Shown: piece after piece, positions 35,129-43,767 of the stretch
Position numbering within the stretch: the first letter of the stretch is position 1
Layout: each line of letters starts with the position of its first letter
Assembly (NCBI RefSeq): GCF_002803085.1
Contig: NZ_NNBJ01000001.1
Location: 372,001-436,000 of the forward strand
Direction: 5' to 3'
Length of the DNA: 64,000 bases
Origin: Streptomyces sp. CB01201
GTDB lineage: Bacteria > Actinomycetota > Actinomycetes > Streptomycetales > Streptomycetaceae
Position numbers and translations under genes: made by a program
Notes under the pieces: model-generated
What the model saw: the letters and a program-made list of their open reading frames with translations, nothing else
What the model was told of the DNA's origin: nothing
Database searches by the model: none

Positions 35129-35320
35129 ATGCGGATCGGCATCGACACGGACGTCTGTATCGGCGCGGGCCAGTGCGCACTGACCGCCCCCGGCGTCTTC
35201 ACCCAGGACGACGACGGGTTCAGCGCGTTGCTGCCCGGCCGTGAGGACGGCGCCGGCGACCCCCTGGTCCGCGAGGCCGCCCGGGTCTGCCCCGTGCAGG
35301 CGATCACCCTGGACGACTAG
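35129..35320 (+). CDS. [3Fe-4S] ferredoxin
   Basis: This 63-residue ferredoxin carries electrons to the adjacent P450. Cluster cysteines appear in DVCIGAGQC and ARVCPVQAI (Cys-x5-Cys and a distal Cys-Pro), the pattern of single-cluster 3Fe-4S P450 partners such as SoyB. AAAGGAG precedes ATG 35129. It ends 18 bases from the convergent TetR gene. Confidence 0.93.
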   Translation: MRIGIDTDVCIGAGQCALTAPGVFTQDDDGFSALLPGREDGAGDPLVREAARVCPVQAITLDD

Positions 35321-35338
35321 CGAAAAACCCGGTTCCGG

Positions 35339-35911
35339 TCAGTCCTCGGAGCCGGTGATCAGACGCTGCACAGCCGGCGCGTAGAGGTCCGCCAGCTGCT
35401 CGGGCGTGGCGCGTTCCCCGGCGCCGGGCCGGTGCAGGCTGAGGGTCGCGCCCAGGCCGAGCAGCAGACCGGCGATCAACTCGGCCCTCAACTCGCTGTC
35501 CCCGCCGCGCAGTTGACGAGCCAGCCGGGACGTGACCTGCTCGCGGAACCGCTCCCGCAGCAGGGTCCGTTCGTCCATGTTGCCCAGCGAGAACACCGCG
35601 CGGAGCAGCGGATCCCCCTGGTCCTCGCGCCGCATCCGGACCAGGGTCAGGACCAGGTGCCGCCCGAGCGCCTCCAGTGGCGCCGAGAACAGCGCGTCGG
35701 CGGCCGGCCCGAAATCCGCGACCGTGTGGAACAGCCGCTCCTTGCTGCCGAACCGCTTGACGATGAGCGAGGCGCTGACTCCCGCGTCGGCGGCGATCGA
35801 ACGCATGGTGACCTCCGCGTACGGGCGCAGCGTGAACGCCCGCCGGGCCGCCCGCAGGATCGCGTCCTTGCCCGTCCCGGCCCCGTCCCCGGTGGGCTGC
35901 TGCCCGGTCAT
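35339..35911 (-). CDS. TetR-family regulator, co-operonic with MFS exporter
   Basis: This 190-residue TetR protein has the helix-turn-helix VTMRSIAADAGVSASLIVKR and FGSKERLFHTV within the first 65 residues, followed by a helical effector domain. Its start overlaps the stop of the MFS gene (ATGA form, 35908-35911), so it is translated with the exporter. It most likely represses this operon through the two palindromes at 37413-37455. Confidence 0.92.
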   Translation of the reverse strand: MTGQQPTGDGAGTGKDAILRAARRAFTLRPYAEVTMRSIAADAGVSASLIVKRFGSKERLFHTVADFGPAADALFSAPLEALGRHLVLTLVRMRREDQGDPLLRAVFSLGNMDERTLLRERFREQVTSRLARQLRGGDSELRAELIAGLLLGLGATLSLHRPGAGERATPEQLADLYAPAVQRLITGSED

Positions 35912-37383
35912 GCGCTCTCCTCGGCCGTCGTACGTCCCGTCGCGCCCTCGGCGCGGTCCGCTCCGACGGTAGCGGTGGTGGGCGTGGTGCGGCCCGGCAG
36001 GAACAGCGTGGCGACCAGGGCCGCGAGCGCGGCACCGGCGGCGATCAGGAACACCAGGAGGTAGGCGTGCAGGGTCGGCGCGGTGCGGCCGCCCACCTGG
36101 AAGGTGACGTTGGCCAGGATCGCGGCGACCACCGCGCTGCAGCAGGCCTGGCCGACCGAGCGCATCAGGGTGTTGAGCCCGTTGGCGGCGCCCGTCTCGC
36201 TCACCGGGACCGCGCGCATCACCAGGGCGGGCAGTGCCGAGTACGCGATCGCGGTGCCGCAGGCCACCACCGTGGCCCCCGCGATGATCAGGGGCAGGCT
36301 GTGGCTGGTGAAGAACCGCACCCCGTAGCCCACGGCCATGATCGCCGCGGCGAGCGCGAGCGCGGCCTTCGGCCCGTACTTCGCCGAGATCTTGGCCGAC
36401 ACCGGGGAAAGGGCCACCATCGCGAGACCGCCCGGCAGCAGGCAGAGGCCGCTGACCACGATGGACGCGCCGAGCCCGTACCCGGTGGCCTTGGGCTCCT
36501 GCACCATCTGCGCGGTGACGAGGGAGTTGGCGTAGAAGGCGAAGCCGATCAGGAGGGCGGCCACATTGGTGAGCAGGACGGCGGGCCGAGCCGAGACGCG
36601 CAGGTCCACCAGGGGGGAGCGGGTGCGCAGTTCGTACGCGCCCCACAGCGGCCAGATCACCACGGCCGCGCCGAGCAGGGCCAGCGTGCGCGGCGAGGTC
36701 CAGCCCCAGTCGGCGCCCTGGGTGATGGCGAGCAGCACCGCGACCAGGGCCGCCGAGAGGCCGAGCGCGCCCACCCCGTCGAACCGGCCGCGCGAGCGCA
36801 GGGGCGACTCCGGCACGACCCAGAGGACCAGGACGATGTCGAGCACGCCGAGCGCGGCCGAGGCCCAGAACATGGTGTGCCAGTCGAAGTGCTCGACGAC
36901 CAGGGCCGCGACCGGCAGTCCCACGGCCGCGCCGATGCCGAGCGTCGAACTCATCAGGGCCACCGAGGACAGCACCTTCGCGGGCGGCAGTTCGTCGCGC
37001 ATGATGCTGATGCCCAGCGGAATCACGGCGAGGGCCGCCCCCTGGAGGGCGCGGCCCGCGATCAGGACCCCGATGTGGGAGCTGACCGCGCACATCACGG
37101 AGCCCGCCGTGAGCACCCCGAGCGAGACGAGCAGCAGCCGGCGTTTGCCGTACATGTCCCCGGCCCGGCCGAGCACCGGGGTGAACACCGCCCCGGTCAG
37201 CAGCGTGACCGTGACCAGCCAGCTGGCCGCCGCCGGAGTGCTGCCGGTGAGGGCCGGCACATGCGGGAGCAGCGGCACCACCAGTGTCTGCATCACGGCC
37301 ACGACGACCCCGCAGAACGCCAGGACTCCGACGAAGAAGCGGGGACGCGGCGGATCGGCGGGCACGGGTATCGCTGGGGGCAT
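35908..37383 (-). CDS. MFS multidrug exporter (DHA2/EmrB-QacA type)
   Basis: This 491-residue proton antiporter has about 14 predicted helices. The motif A loop reads GRAGDMYGKRRLLLVSLG, motif C-like glycines lie in STLGIGAAVGLPVAALV, and RALQGAALAVIPLG fits the DHA2 group. The start at 37383 follows GGAGAG. The tail is a Thr/Ala-rich cytosolic segment. Two tandem pseudo-palindromes lie 30-72 bases upstream. The neighbouring P450-ferredoxin pair is convergent, so a shared drug-response role is possible but unproven. Confidence 0.92.
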   Translation of the reverse strand: MPPAIPVPADPPRPRFFVGVLAFCGVVVAVMQTLVVPLLPHVPALTGSTPAAASWLVTVTLLTGAVFTPVLGRAGDMYGKRRLLLVSLGVLTAGSVMCAVSSHIGVLIAGRALQGAALAVIPLGISIMRDELPPAKVLSSVALMSSTLGIGAAVGLPVAALVVEHFDWHTMFWASAALGVLDIVLVLWVVPESPLRSRGRFDGVGALGLSAALVAVLLAITQGADWGWTSPRTLALLGAAVVIWPLWGAYELRTRSPLVDLRVSARPAVLLTNVAALLIGFAFYANSLVTAQMVQEPKATGYGLGASIVVSGLCLLPGGLAMVALSPVSAKISAKYGPKAALALAAAIMAVGYGVRFFTSHSLPLIIAGATVVACGTAIAYSALPALVMRAVPVSETGAANGLNTLMRSVGQACCSAVVAAILANVTFQVGGRTAPTLHAYLLVFLIAAGAALAALVATLFLPGRTTPTTATVGADRAEGATGRTTAEESA

Positions 37384-37412
37384 GACTCTCCGTACGGCTG
37401 GAGCGCGGACAG

Positions 37413-37455
37413 GGGTGCACAGATGTTCACCCCCAGGGTAAACGCTTGTGCACCC
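37413..37455. promoter_or_regulatory. two tandem pseudo-palindromic operators
   Basis: Site 1 is GGGTGCACA-GA-TGTTCACCC (37413-37432). Site 2 is GGGTAAACG-CT-TGTGCACCC (37436-37455). Their centres are 23 bp apart, about two DNA turns. The outermost halves also pair perfectly as AGGGGTGCACA and TGTGCACCCCT (37411-37421, 37447-37457). Confidence 0.7.
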
Positions 37456-37502
37456 CTCGTTCCCCGCCCCGGGCCGGAATCCTGGCCAGGGGCCGGGCAG
37501 GC

Positions 37503-39044
37503 TCAGCCGCGCGCGGCGGGTCCGGGCAGCGGCACGCCCGGGCAGCCGGTGTCCTGCGCGGGGAGCGCGCCGTCGAGGAGGTAGTCCTCGACGTGGGCGT
37601 CCGCGCACGCGTTGCCGTTCTGGAACTGGCCGTGGTCGCCGTCGGGCACGGTGATCAGGCGCGATCCCGCGAGCGCGCGGTGGGCCCGCAGCGCCCCCTC
37701 GTAGTACGCCGCCGGATCGTGGGTGGAGTTGAGCATGAGGACGGGCGGCAGCCCCTTGCCGGTCACCTCGATCTGCGGAGCCCTGGTGCGCGGCCAGTTC
37801 GAGCAGATCGCCGCGAACGTCAACTCCCGTGCTCCGGCAAGGGGGTTGACACGGGTGGCTTGGGCGCTCTCGTTCACCCAGTAGCGGCGGTCGCGCTTCC
37901 ACGGGGTTTCGCCGCAGGTGACCGCGGTGAAGTCGGCGAAGAAGTTGGCTCCCATGGAGTGGCGCAGCTGCTGCGCCGCGGTCCTGCGCGCGTCGGCGGA
38001 CGCGGCCCCGGGGTCTTCGAGCAGGACCAGCTGAGCCGCGAGCGTCTGGAACCCGCCGTCCGCCGTGTACATCGCGTTGGTCGCGGCGACATCGAGCTGG
38101 TTGGGGGTGACCGTCGTGCCGTCGAGGTCGAGCGGGCGGTCGCGCAGCGCGGCCCGCAGCCGCTCGTAGGAGGCCTCGGCCTCGGCGGGCGTACGGCCCT
38201 GGTGGTACGCGGCGTCGTTCTTCGCCAGCCACGGCAGGAAATCCTGCTCGAACCGGCGCTGGAAGCTCATCGGCTGCCCGGCCAGGAACGACTCCCAGCC
38301 GCGGGTGAAGTCCACCGTGCTGTCCAGGACGACCCGGTCGACCCGCCGCGGGAACTCGGTCGCGTAGTACGCCCCGAGGACGGTGGCGTAGGACGGGCCG
38401 TAGTAGGACACCTTGTCCACGCCGAGCAGTGAGCGGTACAGGTCCATGTCGTGCACGGCCTGGTCGGTGGTGAGGTACGGCAGGAGTCCGCCCGAGGCGC
38501 GCTCGCAGTCCGCGACGAAGTCACGGGCCCGGTCGAAGGTGGCGTCGATCGCGCGCGGCGAGCGGTCCCGCAGATCGCCACTGGTGAACAGGGCGTCGAC
38601 CTTGTCCTGGTCCGAGCAGACCACGTTGGTGCTCGCCCCCACGCCGCGCTGGTCGAAGCTGACGACGTCGTACGCCGCCGCGAGCTTCGGGCTGAGCCCG
38701 GTGAGAGTGGCCGGACGCTTCAGGCCCGATGCCCCCGGCCCGCCCGCCGCCATCATGAGCACGCCCCGGCGCTTCGACGGGTCGGCCGCCCGGTGCCGGG
38801 AGACCTCGACGGTGAGGCCCGGCCCGGCGCCGGGGTGGTACCAGTCCCGCGGCACGGCCATCGGCGCGCACTCCAGCTCGCCGCCGGAGCACGACTGCCA
38901 GTCGAGCTTTTGCAGACGGTACCGGTCGGGCACGGGCGGGGCGCTGTCGGCGGCCCTCGCCGCCGCCCCCGGCAGGGCCGCGGCGGCGAGCATCCCGCAC
39001 GCCACGGCGGCGGCCCAGCGGCTCGTCTTCCTGATCAACTGCAT
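37503..39044 (-). CDS. secreted alpha/beta-hydrolase peptidase (TAP/SlpD-like, S33)
   Basis: This 513-residue exported peptidase resembles Streptomyces tripeptidyl aminopeptidases. A signal peptide (RWAAAVACGMLAAAALPGAA, cleavage near ARA-AD) precedes the catalytic domain. The nucleophile elbow is YYGPSYATVLG, the acid lies in LNSTHDPAAYYEG and the base in VPDGDHGQF. The conserved MMAAGGPGASG and FDQRGVGAS loops and the C-terminal TAP-like region are present. GGGGAG supports ATG 39044. It probably clips N-terminal peptides from exported proteins. Confidence 0.9.
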   Translation of the reverse strand: MQLIRKTSRWAAAVACGMLAAAALPGAAARAADSAPPVPDRYRLQKLDWQSCSGGELECAPMAVPRDWYHPGAGPGLTVEVSRHRAADPSKRRGVLMMAAGGPGASGLKRPATLTGLSPKLAAAYDVVSFDQRGVGASTNVVCSDQDKVDALFTSGDLRDRSPRAIDATFDRARDFVADCERASGGLLPYLTTDQAVHDMDLYRSLLGVDKVSYYGPSYATVLGAYYATEFPRRVDRVVLDSTVDFTRGWESFLAGQPMSFQRRFEQDFLPWLAKNDAAYHQGRTPAEAEASYERLRAALRDRPLDLDGTTVTPNQLDVAATNAMYTADGGFQTLAAQLVLLEDPGAASADARRTAAQQLRHSMGANFFADFTAVTCGETPWKRDRRYWVNESAQATRVNPLAGARELTFAAICSNWPRTRAPQIEVTGKGLPPVLMLNSTHDPAAYYEGALRAHRALAGSRLITVPDGDHGQFQNGNACADAHVEDYLLDGALPAQDTGCPGVPLPGPAARG

Positions 39045-39273
39045 GTGTTTCGCTCCCCGTTGGGATCGCTCCCCTTGCGGTGAATCGGTCACCAGGGATC
39101 GTCCCGCGCCCCGGCCGGTGCCCTCGATCCCGCCACCACCCCGATCCGGGGTGGCACGAATGCCACCCCGGGGGTGGCACGGGGGGTACCACGCCGGCGA
39201 TCAAGGGTCGCCGCTTCGCCCAGGACTGCCCGGTCGGTCGTCAAGTCCCGCCGGGTGCAAGGAGAATGGGCCG

Positions 39274-40113
39274 ATGAACGCATCTCGAAGGATCGTGAAA
39301 GTGGCCGCTCCCGCGCTGGTGGCGGTCGCGGCGGGGGCGGTGGCCGTGGCCACGCTGACCGCGCGGTCGCCGGACGGCGACGGCATGGCGGCGCGCCGGG
39401 CTTCTCCGGGACAATCCGCAACTCCCTTGATATCGGCGTCGGTTGGCGGCGGAGACGATCCCGCGGGCTGGAAGCTGCCGATCGAGACGTACATGTTCAG
39501 CAAGTCGCAGGTCCACACGATGAACAGCAGACGGGCCGCGCTGATGGCCGACTGCGTGAAGCGCGCCGGCCTCCCGGCACCGGACCCGGCCCCCGACGCC
39601 CCCGACCTCGACGGGCGGACCGAGACCGATCTGCGCTACGGGATCCACGACGCCGCCCTGGCCGCCCGGCGCGGCTACCACCCGGACGCCGCCGACCAGG
39701 AGGCGCACGACCGAGCGATCGCGGCGGGTGCGGCGGTCCCGGCCGGAGCGGACGGGGCCGTGGTGCGCGGCTGCTCCGATGAGGCCGGTGTCACCGTGCC
39801 CGCGCCCACCCAGGCGGAGGTGGTGGAGGCGATCGCGCGTGACTCCTACGCGCGATCGGCCAGAACCCCCGACGTCACGGCGGTCTTCGCGCGCTGGTCG
39901 GCCTGTATGAAGGCGAAGGGCTACTCCTACGCCCAACCGATGGACGTCAACGACGACCCCCGCTTCCACGACCGGGACGGAGTCCGGGATGCGGAGATCG
40001 CCACGGCGACGGCGGACGTCGCCTGTCGCCGGCGGATTCCTGTGGCGAAGGTGTGGTTCGAGGCCGAGTCGGCGTTGCAGACGGAGGCGATCAAGGCGAA
40101 CAGGGCGTCCTGA
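39274..40113 (+). CDS. secreted or membrane-anchored protein of unknown function
   Basis: This 279-residue protein has an N-terminal hydrophobic segment (VAAPALVAVAAGAVAVATLT), probably an uncleaved anchor or signal. The remaining helical, charged region carries scattered cysteines (ADCVKRAG, VRGCSDEAG, WSACMKAKG, DVACRRR) that could form two disulfides. A repeated CMKAKGY-type motif is common in uncharacterised actinobacterial exported proteins. AAGGAGA precedes ATG 39274. I cannot assign a function. Confidence 0.75.
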   Translation: MNASRRIVKVAAPALVAVAAGAVAVATLTARSPDGDGMAARRASPGQSATPLISASVGGGDDPAGWKLPIETYMFSKSQVHTMNSRRAALMADCVKRAGLPAPDPAPDAPDLDGRTETDLRYGIHDAALAARRGYHPDAADQEAHDRAIAAGAAVPAGADGAVVRGCSDEAGVTVPAPTQAEVVEAIARDSYARSARTPDVTAVFARWSACMKAKGYSYAQPMDVNDDPRFHDRDGVRDAEIATATADVACRRRIPVAKVWFEAESALQTEAIKANRAS

Positions 40114-40241
40114 ACACGGTCCGGGCCGGCATCGAGGAAGCCGTCGGCCGGGCCGCCGCACCCGAGGGTTCCTGAGTCCCAGGCTGCGGCACCCCGGCGC
40201 TCCTGGGCCCGGGGCTGCCGCGCCCGAGGCTTCCCGGTGAC

Positions 40242-40274
40242 GAGGCCCCGGGCGGTTCCGGCGCCCGGGGCCTC
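40242..40274. terminator. 13-bp hairpin terminator
   Basis: GAGGCCCCGGGCG (40242-40254) pairs perfectly with CGCCCGGGGCCTC (40262-40274), 7-base loop. It abuts the stop of the TenA-like gene and may serve both convergent genes. Confidence 0.75.
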
Positions 40275-40961
40275 CTAGTCGGCGTCGGCGTCGGCGTCCG
40301 CGAGCGTGTTCCAGAACATCGACTCGTAGGTCTGGAGCAGCCGCCCGTAGTGCGCCCCGCTGCCGAGGCCATCGCCGTGCGCGTCGTCGGAGCCGGCCGC
40401 GACGGCGGCCACCGCCCGCTGTTCGAGCTCGGGGGCCGGTCCGGCGAAGAAGTCGAAGAAGCCGCACGCCTCGTCGGCGAAGCCGTAACGGGTGCGCAGC
40501 GCCGCGCCGATGCGGGCGCAATAGCCGCCCCAGGCCGCGAAGTTGGCGGTGAGGGCGAGGGCCACGCTCGGCGGCTCGCCGTTCAGGGCCAGCCAGGACA
40601 CATAGGCCGGGTAGGCCTGGCAGCCCGCCCGCGGCAGGTACTGACCGACGGCCTCGGGGGTCAGCCCGCAGGCGCGCTCGTAGGCCGCGAGCCGGTCGAG
40701 GGCCAGGGTCTCGCCCTCGGTGAGCGTGCCGAAGAACGCCGCGCACGCGCTGCCGGGCCCCGAGCGCTCAGCCAGGAACGCGAAGGCGCGCCGGTCCGGC
40801 GCGATGATGTGGCGCTGCTCCAGGGCGAGCCCGGCGAGCGCGGACAGCGGCGCCGTGCCGGCCTCGACGAGCGGCAGGAGGCGGTTGTCGTGCGGCCCGG
40901 GCGCGAGTTCCGCGGCCGTCGCCGCGATGATCTCCTCGGCCGGACGCCTCTGACGAGTCAT
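40275..40961 (-). CDS. TenA/heme-oxygenase-fold protein
   Basis: This 228-residue all-helical protein resembles the TenA/THI-4 and heme-oxygenase-like fold. Aromatic positions (CQAYPAYVSWLALNG, ANFAAWGGYCARIGAALR, ACGFFDFFAGPAPELEQ) match that layout. True TenA hydrolyses a thiamine degradation product, but the catalytic Cys context is not clearly present, so the role is open. The start at 40961 is the Met of MTRQRRP. The C-terminus ends in Ala-Asp repeats encoded by a GTCGGC microsatellite. Confidence 0.7.
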   Translation of the reverse strand: MTRQRRPAEEIIAATAAELAPGPHDNRLLPLVEAGTAPLSALAGLALEQRHIIAPDRRAFAFLAERSGPGSACAAFFGTLTEGETLALDRLAAYERACGLTPEAVGQYLPRAGCQAYPAYVSWLALNGEPPSVALALTANFAAWGGYCARIGAALRTRYGFADEACGFFDFFAGPAPELEQRAVAAVAAGSDDAHGDGLGSGAHYGRLLQTYESMFWNTLADADADAD

Positions 40962-41081
40962 GGGGGACCTTCTTCGCCGGTCTGCCGATGCGGTCGCCGA
41001 CAGCCTCTCACGCGGTACGGGCCGGGGCTGAGCCATCCGGCCCCGGGCCGTGCGCCACGCGTCCGCGGATGCGGCCGTGCG

Positions 41082-42221
41082 TCACGCGCCGACGGAGGCG
41101 GGCCGCTGCCGTCGCCGCCGGTCGCGGGTGCGGTCGCGCTGCGGCCACAGGAGTACGTACACCGTCGACACGAGCACGAAGGCCAGCCGGATCAGCCCGC
41201 GTGCCGCGTCGTCCGGCACCACGAACACGCTCCCGTACAGGGTCAGCAGCGCGAGCCAGCTCCACCAGGGCACCAGCCTGCGCTGACCGATCACGTCCCA
41301 CAGCAGGGTGCCGAGCAGGACGGAGGCGGTGTAGTACGTGTAGACGCTGGGGTCGAGCACGATCCGCGCGTTGGCGCCGAGCAGCACCACCGCCGCCCAC
41401 CGCCCCCGCCACACCGCGATCGCGCCGAGCAGCAGGCCGAGCGCGGCCTGAGCGGGCCGGTCCCAGCCGGGCGTCTCGGCGTCGGCGACACCGAGCCAGC
41501 GCAGTGCGGACGCGGGCTGGTTGGGTATCGCGAAGCCGGCCGCCGACATCGAGTGCGGATTGCTGAGGAAGAACGGCGCCCAGGCGATGGCGAGCACCGC
41601 GGCGCACCACAGCCCGGCCCGCAGCCACTGGTGCCGCGGCAGGGCGAAGAGCAGCGCGGCGAACGTCACCGCGGTCGGCTTGGAGTCCATGGCGAGCGCC
41701 AGCCACACGCCGGTGCCCACCGGGCTGCCCCGGGTCACCGAACGGACCGCGAGCGCGGTGAAGAACAGCGCGAGTACGTCGTCGAGGTGGCCGAAGCGCA
41801 CCGACACCTCGATCCACATCGGGATGAAGGCGAGCCCCGCGATCAGCACCCGCTGCCGCAGCCGCTGGTGGTTGGTGCCGGTTCCCAGGAAGTGCCAGGC
41901 GGCGCTGCGCCCGGCGATGACCACGATGACCAGGCCGAGCACCGACATCAGGAGCGCCGCGAGGAACTGCCCGGTCCGCTCGGGGAACGGGTTGAAGAGG
42001 CCCGCCGTCAGAAAGCTGACCGGGCCCATCTGGAGCTCGGGATGGTGGGCGTAGAGATTGAGCCCGCCGGTGCCGTCGCCGGACGGGCCCTGGTAGATGA
42101 GCTCGCCCCCGGCCCGCAGATAGTGCCAGGAGAAGCCGCCGTTGGGCTCCACCACGGCGAACCAGAGCGCGGTCCATGCGGAGAGCAGGATGAGGTGCAT
42201 CCTCTGACTGATGGCCGGCAC
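41082..42221 (-). CDS. polytopic membrane protein, GT-C glycosyltransferase-like
   Basis: This protein of about 379 residues has 9-10 hydrophobic helices and a basic C-terminal tail (QRDRTRDRRRRQ). FGHLDDVLALFFTALAV and ALAMDSKPTAVTFAALL resemble loops of GT87/DUF2029-type polyprenol-phosphate mannosyltransferases, with an acidic pair after the first extracellular segment. Similarity is by layout only. GTG 42221 is my choice because a GGGAG site lies upstream; ATG 42200 and GTG 42275 are alternatives. No cell-wall sugar genes are adjacent. Confidence 0.65.
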   Translation of the reverse strand: MPAISQRMHLILLSAWTALWFAVVEPNGGFSWHYLRAGGELIYQGPSGDGTGGLNLYAHHPELQMGPVSFLTAGLFNPFPERTGQFLAALLMSVLGLVIVVIAGRSAAWHFLGTGTNHQRLRQRVLIAGLAFIPMWIEVSVRFGHLDDVLALFFTALAVRSVTRGSPVGTGVWLALAMDSKPTAVTFAALLFALPRHQWLRAGLWCAAVLAIAWAPFFLSNPHSMSAAGFAIPNQPASALRWLGVADAETPGWDRPAQAALGLLLGAIAVWRGRWAAVVLLGANARIVLDPSVYTYYTASVLLGTLLWDVIGQRRLVPWWSWLALLTLYGSVFVVPDDAARGLIRLAFVLVSTVYVLLWPQRDRTRDRRRRQRPASVGA

Positions 42222-42406
42222 GTTGTGTTCAGCTCCCGTTTCCCTGCCCGATGCGAATGACCTTCCGTGGAGCACGCGGGGCCCCGGGGAAAGATGTCAT
42301 GCGGCGCCGGTTCGTTCGCACAGCGGGCCCACATGTGCTGATCGCCACACTCCCCAGCGGGTTTGACCCCGCTCCGGGGCTTCGCGGCGACGACGCCCCC
42401 TGGTCA

Positions 42407-42430
42407 TTAGCTCTGAGTGAGAGATAAAAT
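42407..42430 (+). promoter_or_regulatory. leaderless promoter with overlapping MarR-type operator
   Basis: The -10 box TAAAAT (42425-42430) ends 6 bases before ATG 42437, so transcription should begin at the start codon. TTAGCTCT-GAGTG-AGAGATAA (42407-42427) is an inverted repeat with 7 of 8 arm pairs matching, covering the -10. Binding there would block RNA polymerase. Confidence 0.6.
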
Positions 42431-42436
42431 GGGGAC

Positions 42437-42916
42437 ATGGCCGCCGATGAGCCCGAACCGGAAGCGCCCGAACCGCTCGACGACTCCTTCGCCGATGTGC
42501 TCGCCGCCGTCCAGCGGCTCGTCCGGCGCCGGCTGCGCCGCGGGCTGAGCGCGCCCCGGCTGCGCGGCGCCCACATCGAACTGCTCGGACTGGTCGCCGC
42601 CCGGCCCGGCATCGGCGTTTCGGCCGCCGCCAAGGAGCTCTACCTGGCGGGCAACTCGGTCTCCACGCTGGTCAACCAGCTGGTGAAGGGCGGATATCTG
42701 AGCCGCGAGACCGATCCGGGCGACCGCCGCTCGGCCCGGCTCCACGCCACCCCGGCCGCCCTCGACCGCCTGCACGACTGGCAGCGCCGCCGGGCCGCGC
42801 TCGTCCGGGAGCAGGTGGCGCGCCTCGACCCGGCCGACCGGGCCGCGCTGGCCGCCGCGATGCCCGCACTGCGCCGGCTCGCCGAGAACCTGCACGAGGA
42901 AGCGGAGGGGTCATGA
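42437..42916 (+). CDS. MarR-family regulator
   Basis: This 159-residue MarR protein has the winged helix in HIELLGLVAARPGIGVSAAA and GNSVSTLVNQLVKGGYLSRE, followed by the wing DPGDRRSARLHATP. No ribosome site precedes it and a -10 box is directly upstream, which predicts a leaderless mRNA. Its stop overlaps the ABC ATPase start (ATGA), so it heads and most likely represses the exporter operon. Confidence 0.92.
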   Translation: MAADEPEPEAPEPLDDSFADVLAAVQRLVRRRLRRGLSAPRLRGAHIELLGLVAARPGIGVSAAAKELYLAGNSVSTLVNQLVKGGYLSRETDPGDRRSARLHATPAALDRLHDWQRRRAALVREQVARLDPADRAALAAAMPALRRLAENLHEEAEGS

Positions 42917-43767
42917 GTGACGACGACGCTGCGAACGACGGCGCTGCGGTGCGGTGCGACGGCCTGGAGTACGCCTTCGGGCAGACCAGAGCCGTCGACG
43001 GGCTCGACCTGGCCGTCGCCACCGGCGAGGTCTTCGGGCTGCTCGGCCCGAACGGCGCGGGCAAGACCACCGCGATCCGCTGCATCACCACCCTGCTGCC
43101 CGTACCGGCGGGCCGGGTCCGGGTGTTCGGGCACGACGCGGCCAAGGAGCGGATGGCGGTGCGCCGGCTGCTCGGCTACGTACCGCAGCAGCTGTCCGCC
43201 GACTCCGGTCTGACCGGGCGCGAGAACGTGGCCCTGTTCGCCCGGGTCTTCGACGTGCCCCGCAAGGAACTCGCCCGGCGCGTCGAGCAGGCCCTGTACG
43301 CCGTCGGCCTGACCGAGTCCGCCGACCGGATGGCCAAGACGTACTCGGGCGGCATGATCCGCCGCCTCGAACTGGCGCAGGCGCTGGTCAGCGCGCCCCG
43401 TCTGCTGATGCTCGACGAGCCGACCATCGGGCTCGACCCGATAGCCCGCACCAGCGTGTGGGAGCACATCAACGCGGTACGCCGGGCCACCGGCATGACC
43501 GTCCTCGTGACCACCCACCACATGGACGAGGCCGATCAGTACTGCGACCGCCTGGCGCTCATGCACCGCGGACGGATCCGAGCCCTGGGCACGCCCGAGG
43601 GCCTCAAGGCCGAACTGCGCGAGCGCCGCGGCCCGAGCGGCCCCGATGACCCGCCGCCCACCCTGGAGGACGTCTTCCGCGACGTCGCGGGACGTGGGCT
43701 CGACAGCCAGGGAGGTGACTTCCGCGATGTCCGCAGCACCCGCCGCACCGCAACCCGCCTCGGCTGA
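42913..43767 (+). CDS. ABC transporter ATP-binding subunit, DrrA-like
   Basis: This 284-residue cytosolic ATPase of a drug or lipid exporter shows Walker A GPNGAGKTT, Q-loop YVPQQL, signature YSGGMIRRLELAQ, Walker B LLMLDEPTIGLDP and switch His in VTTHHMDEA. The extra C-terminal segment is typical of DrrA proteins. Its start overlaps the MarR stop by four bases, and its last 41 bases overlap the permease start, indicating translational coupling. Confidence 0.94.
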   Translation: MSDDDAANDGAAVRCDGLEYAFGQTRAVDGLDLAVATGEVFGLLGPNGAGKTTAIRCITTLLPVPAGRVRVFGHDAAKERMAVRRLLGYVPQQLSADSGLTGRENVALFARVFDVPRKELARRVEQALYAVGLTESADRMAKTYSGGMIRRLELAQALVSAPRLLMLDEPTIGLDPIARTSVWEHINAVRRATGMTVLVTTHHMDEADQYCDRLALMHRGRIRALGTPEGLKAELRERRGPSGPDDPPPTLEDVFRDVAGRGLDSQGGDFRDVRSTRRTATRLG

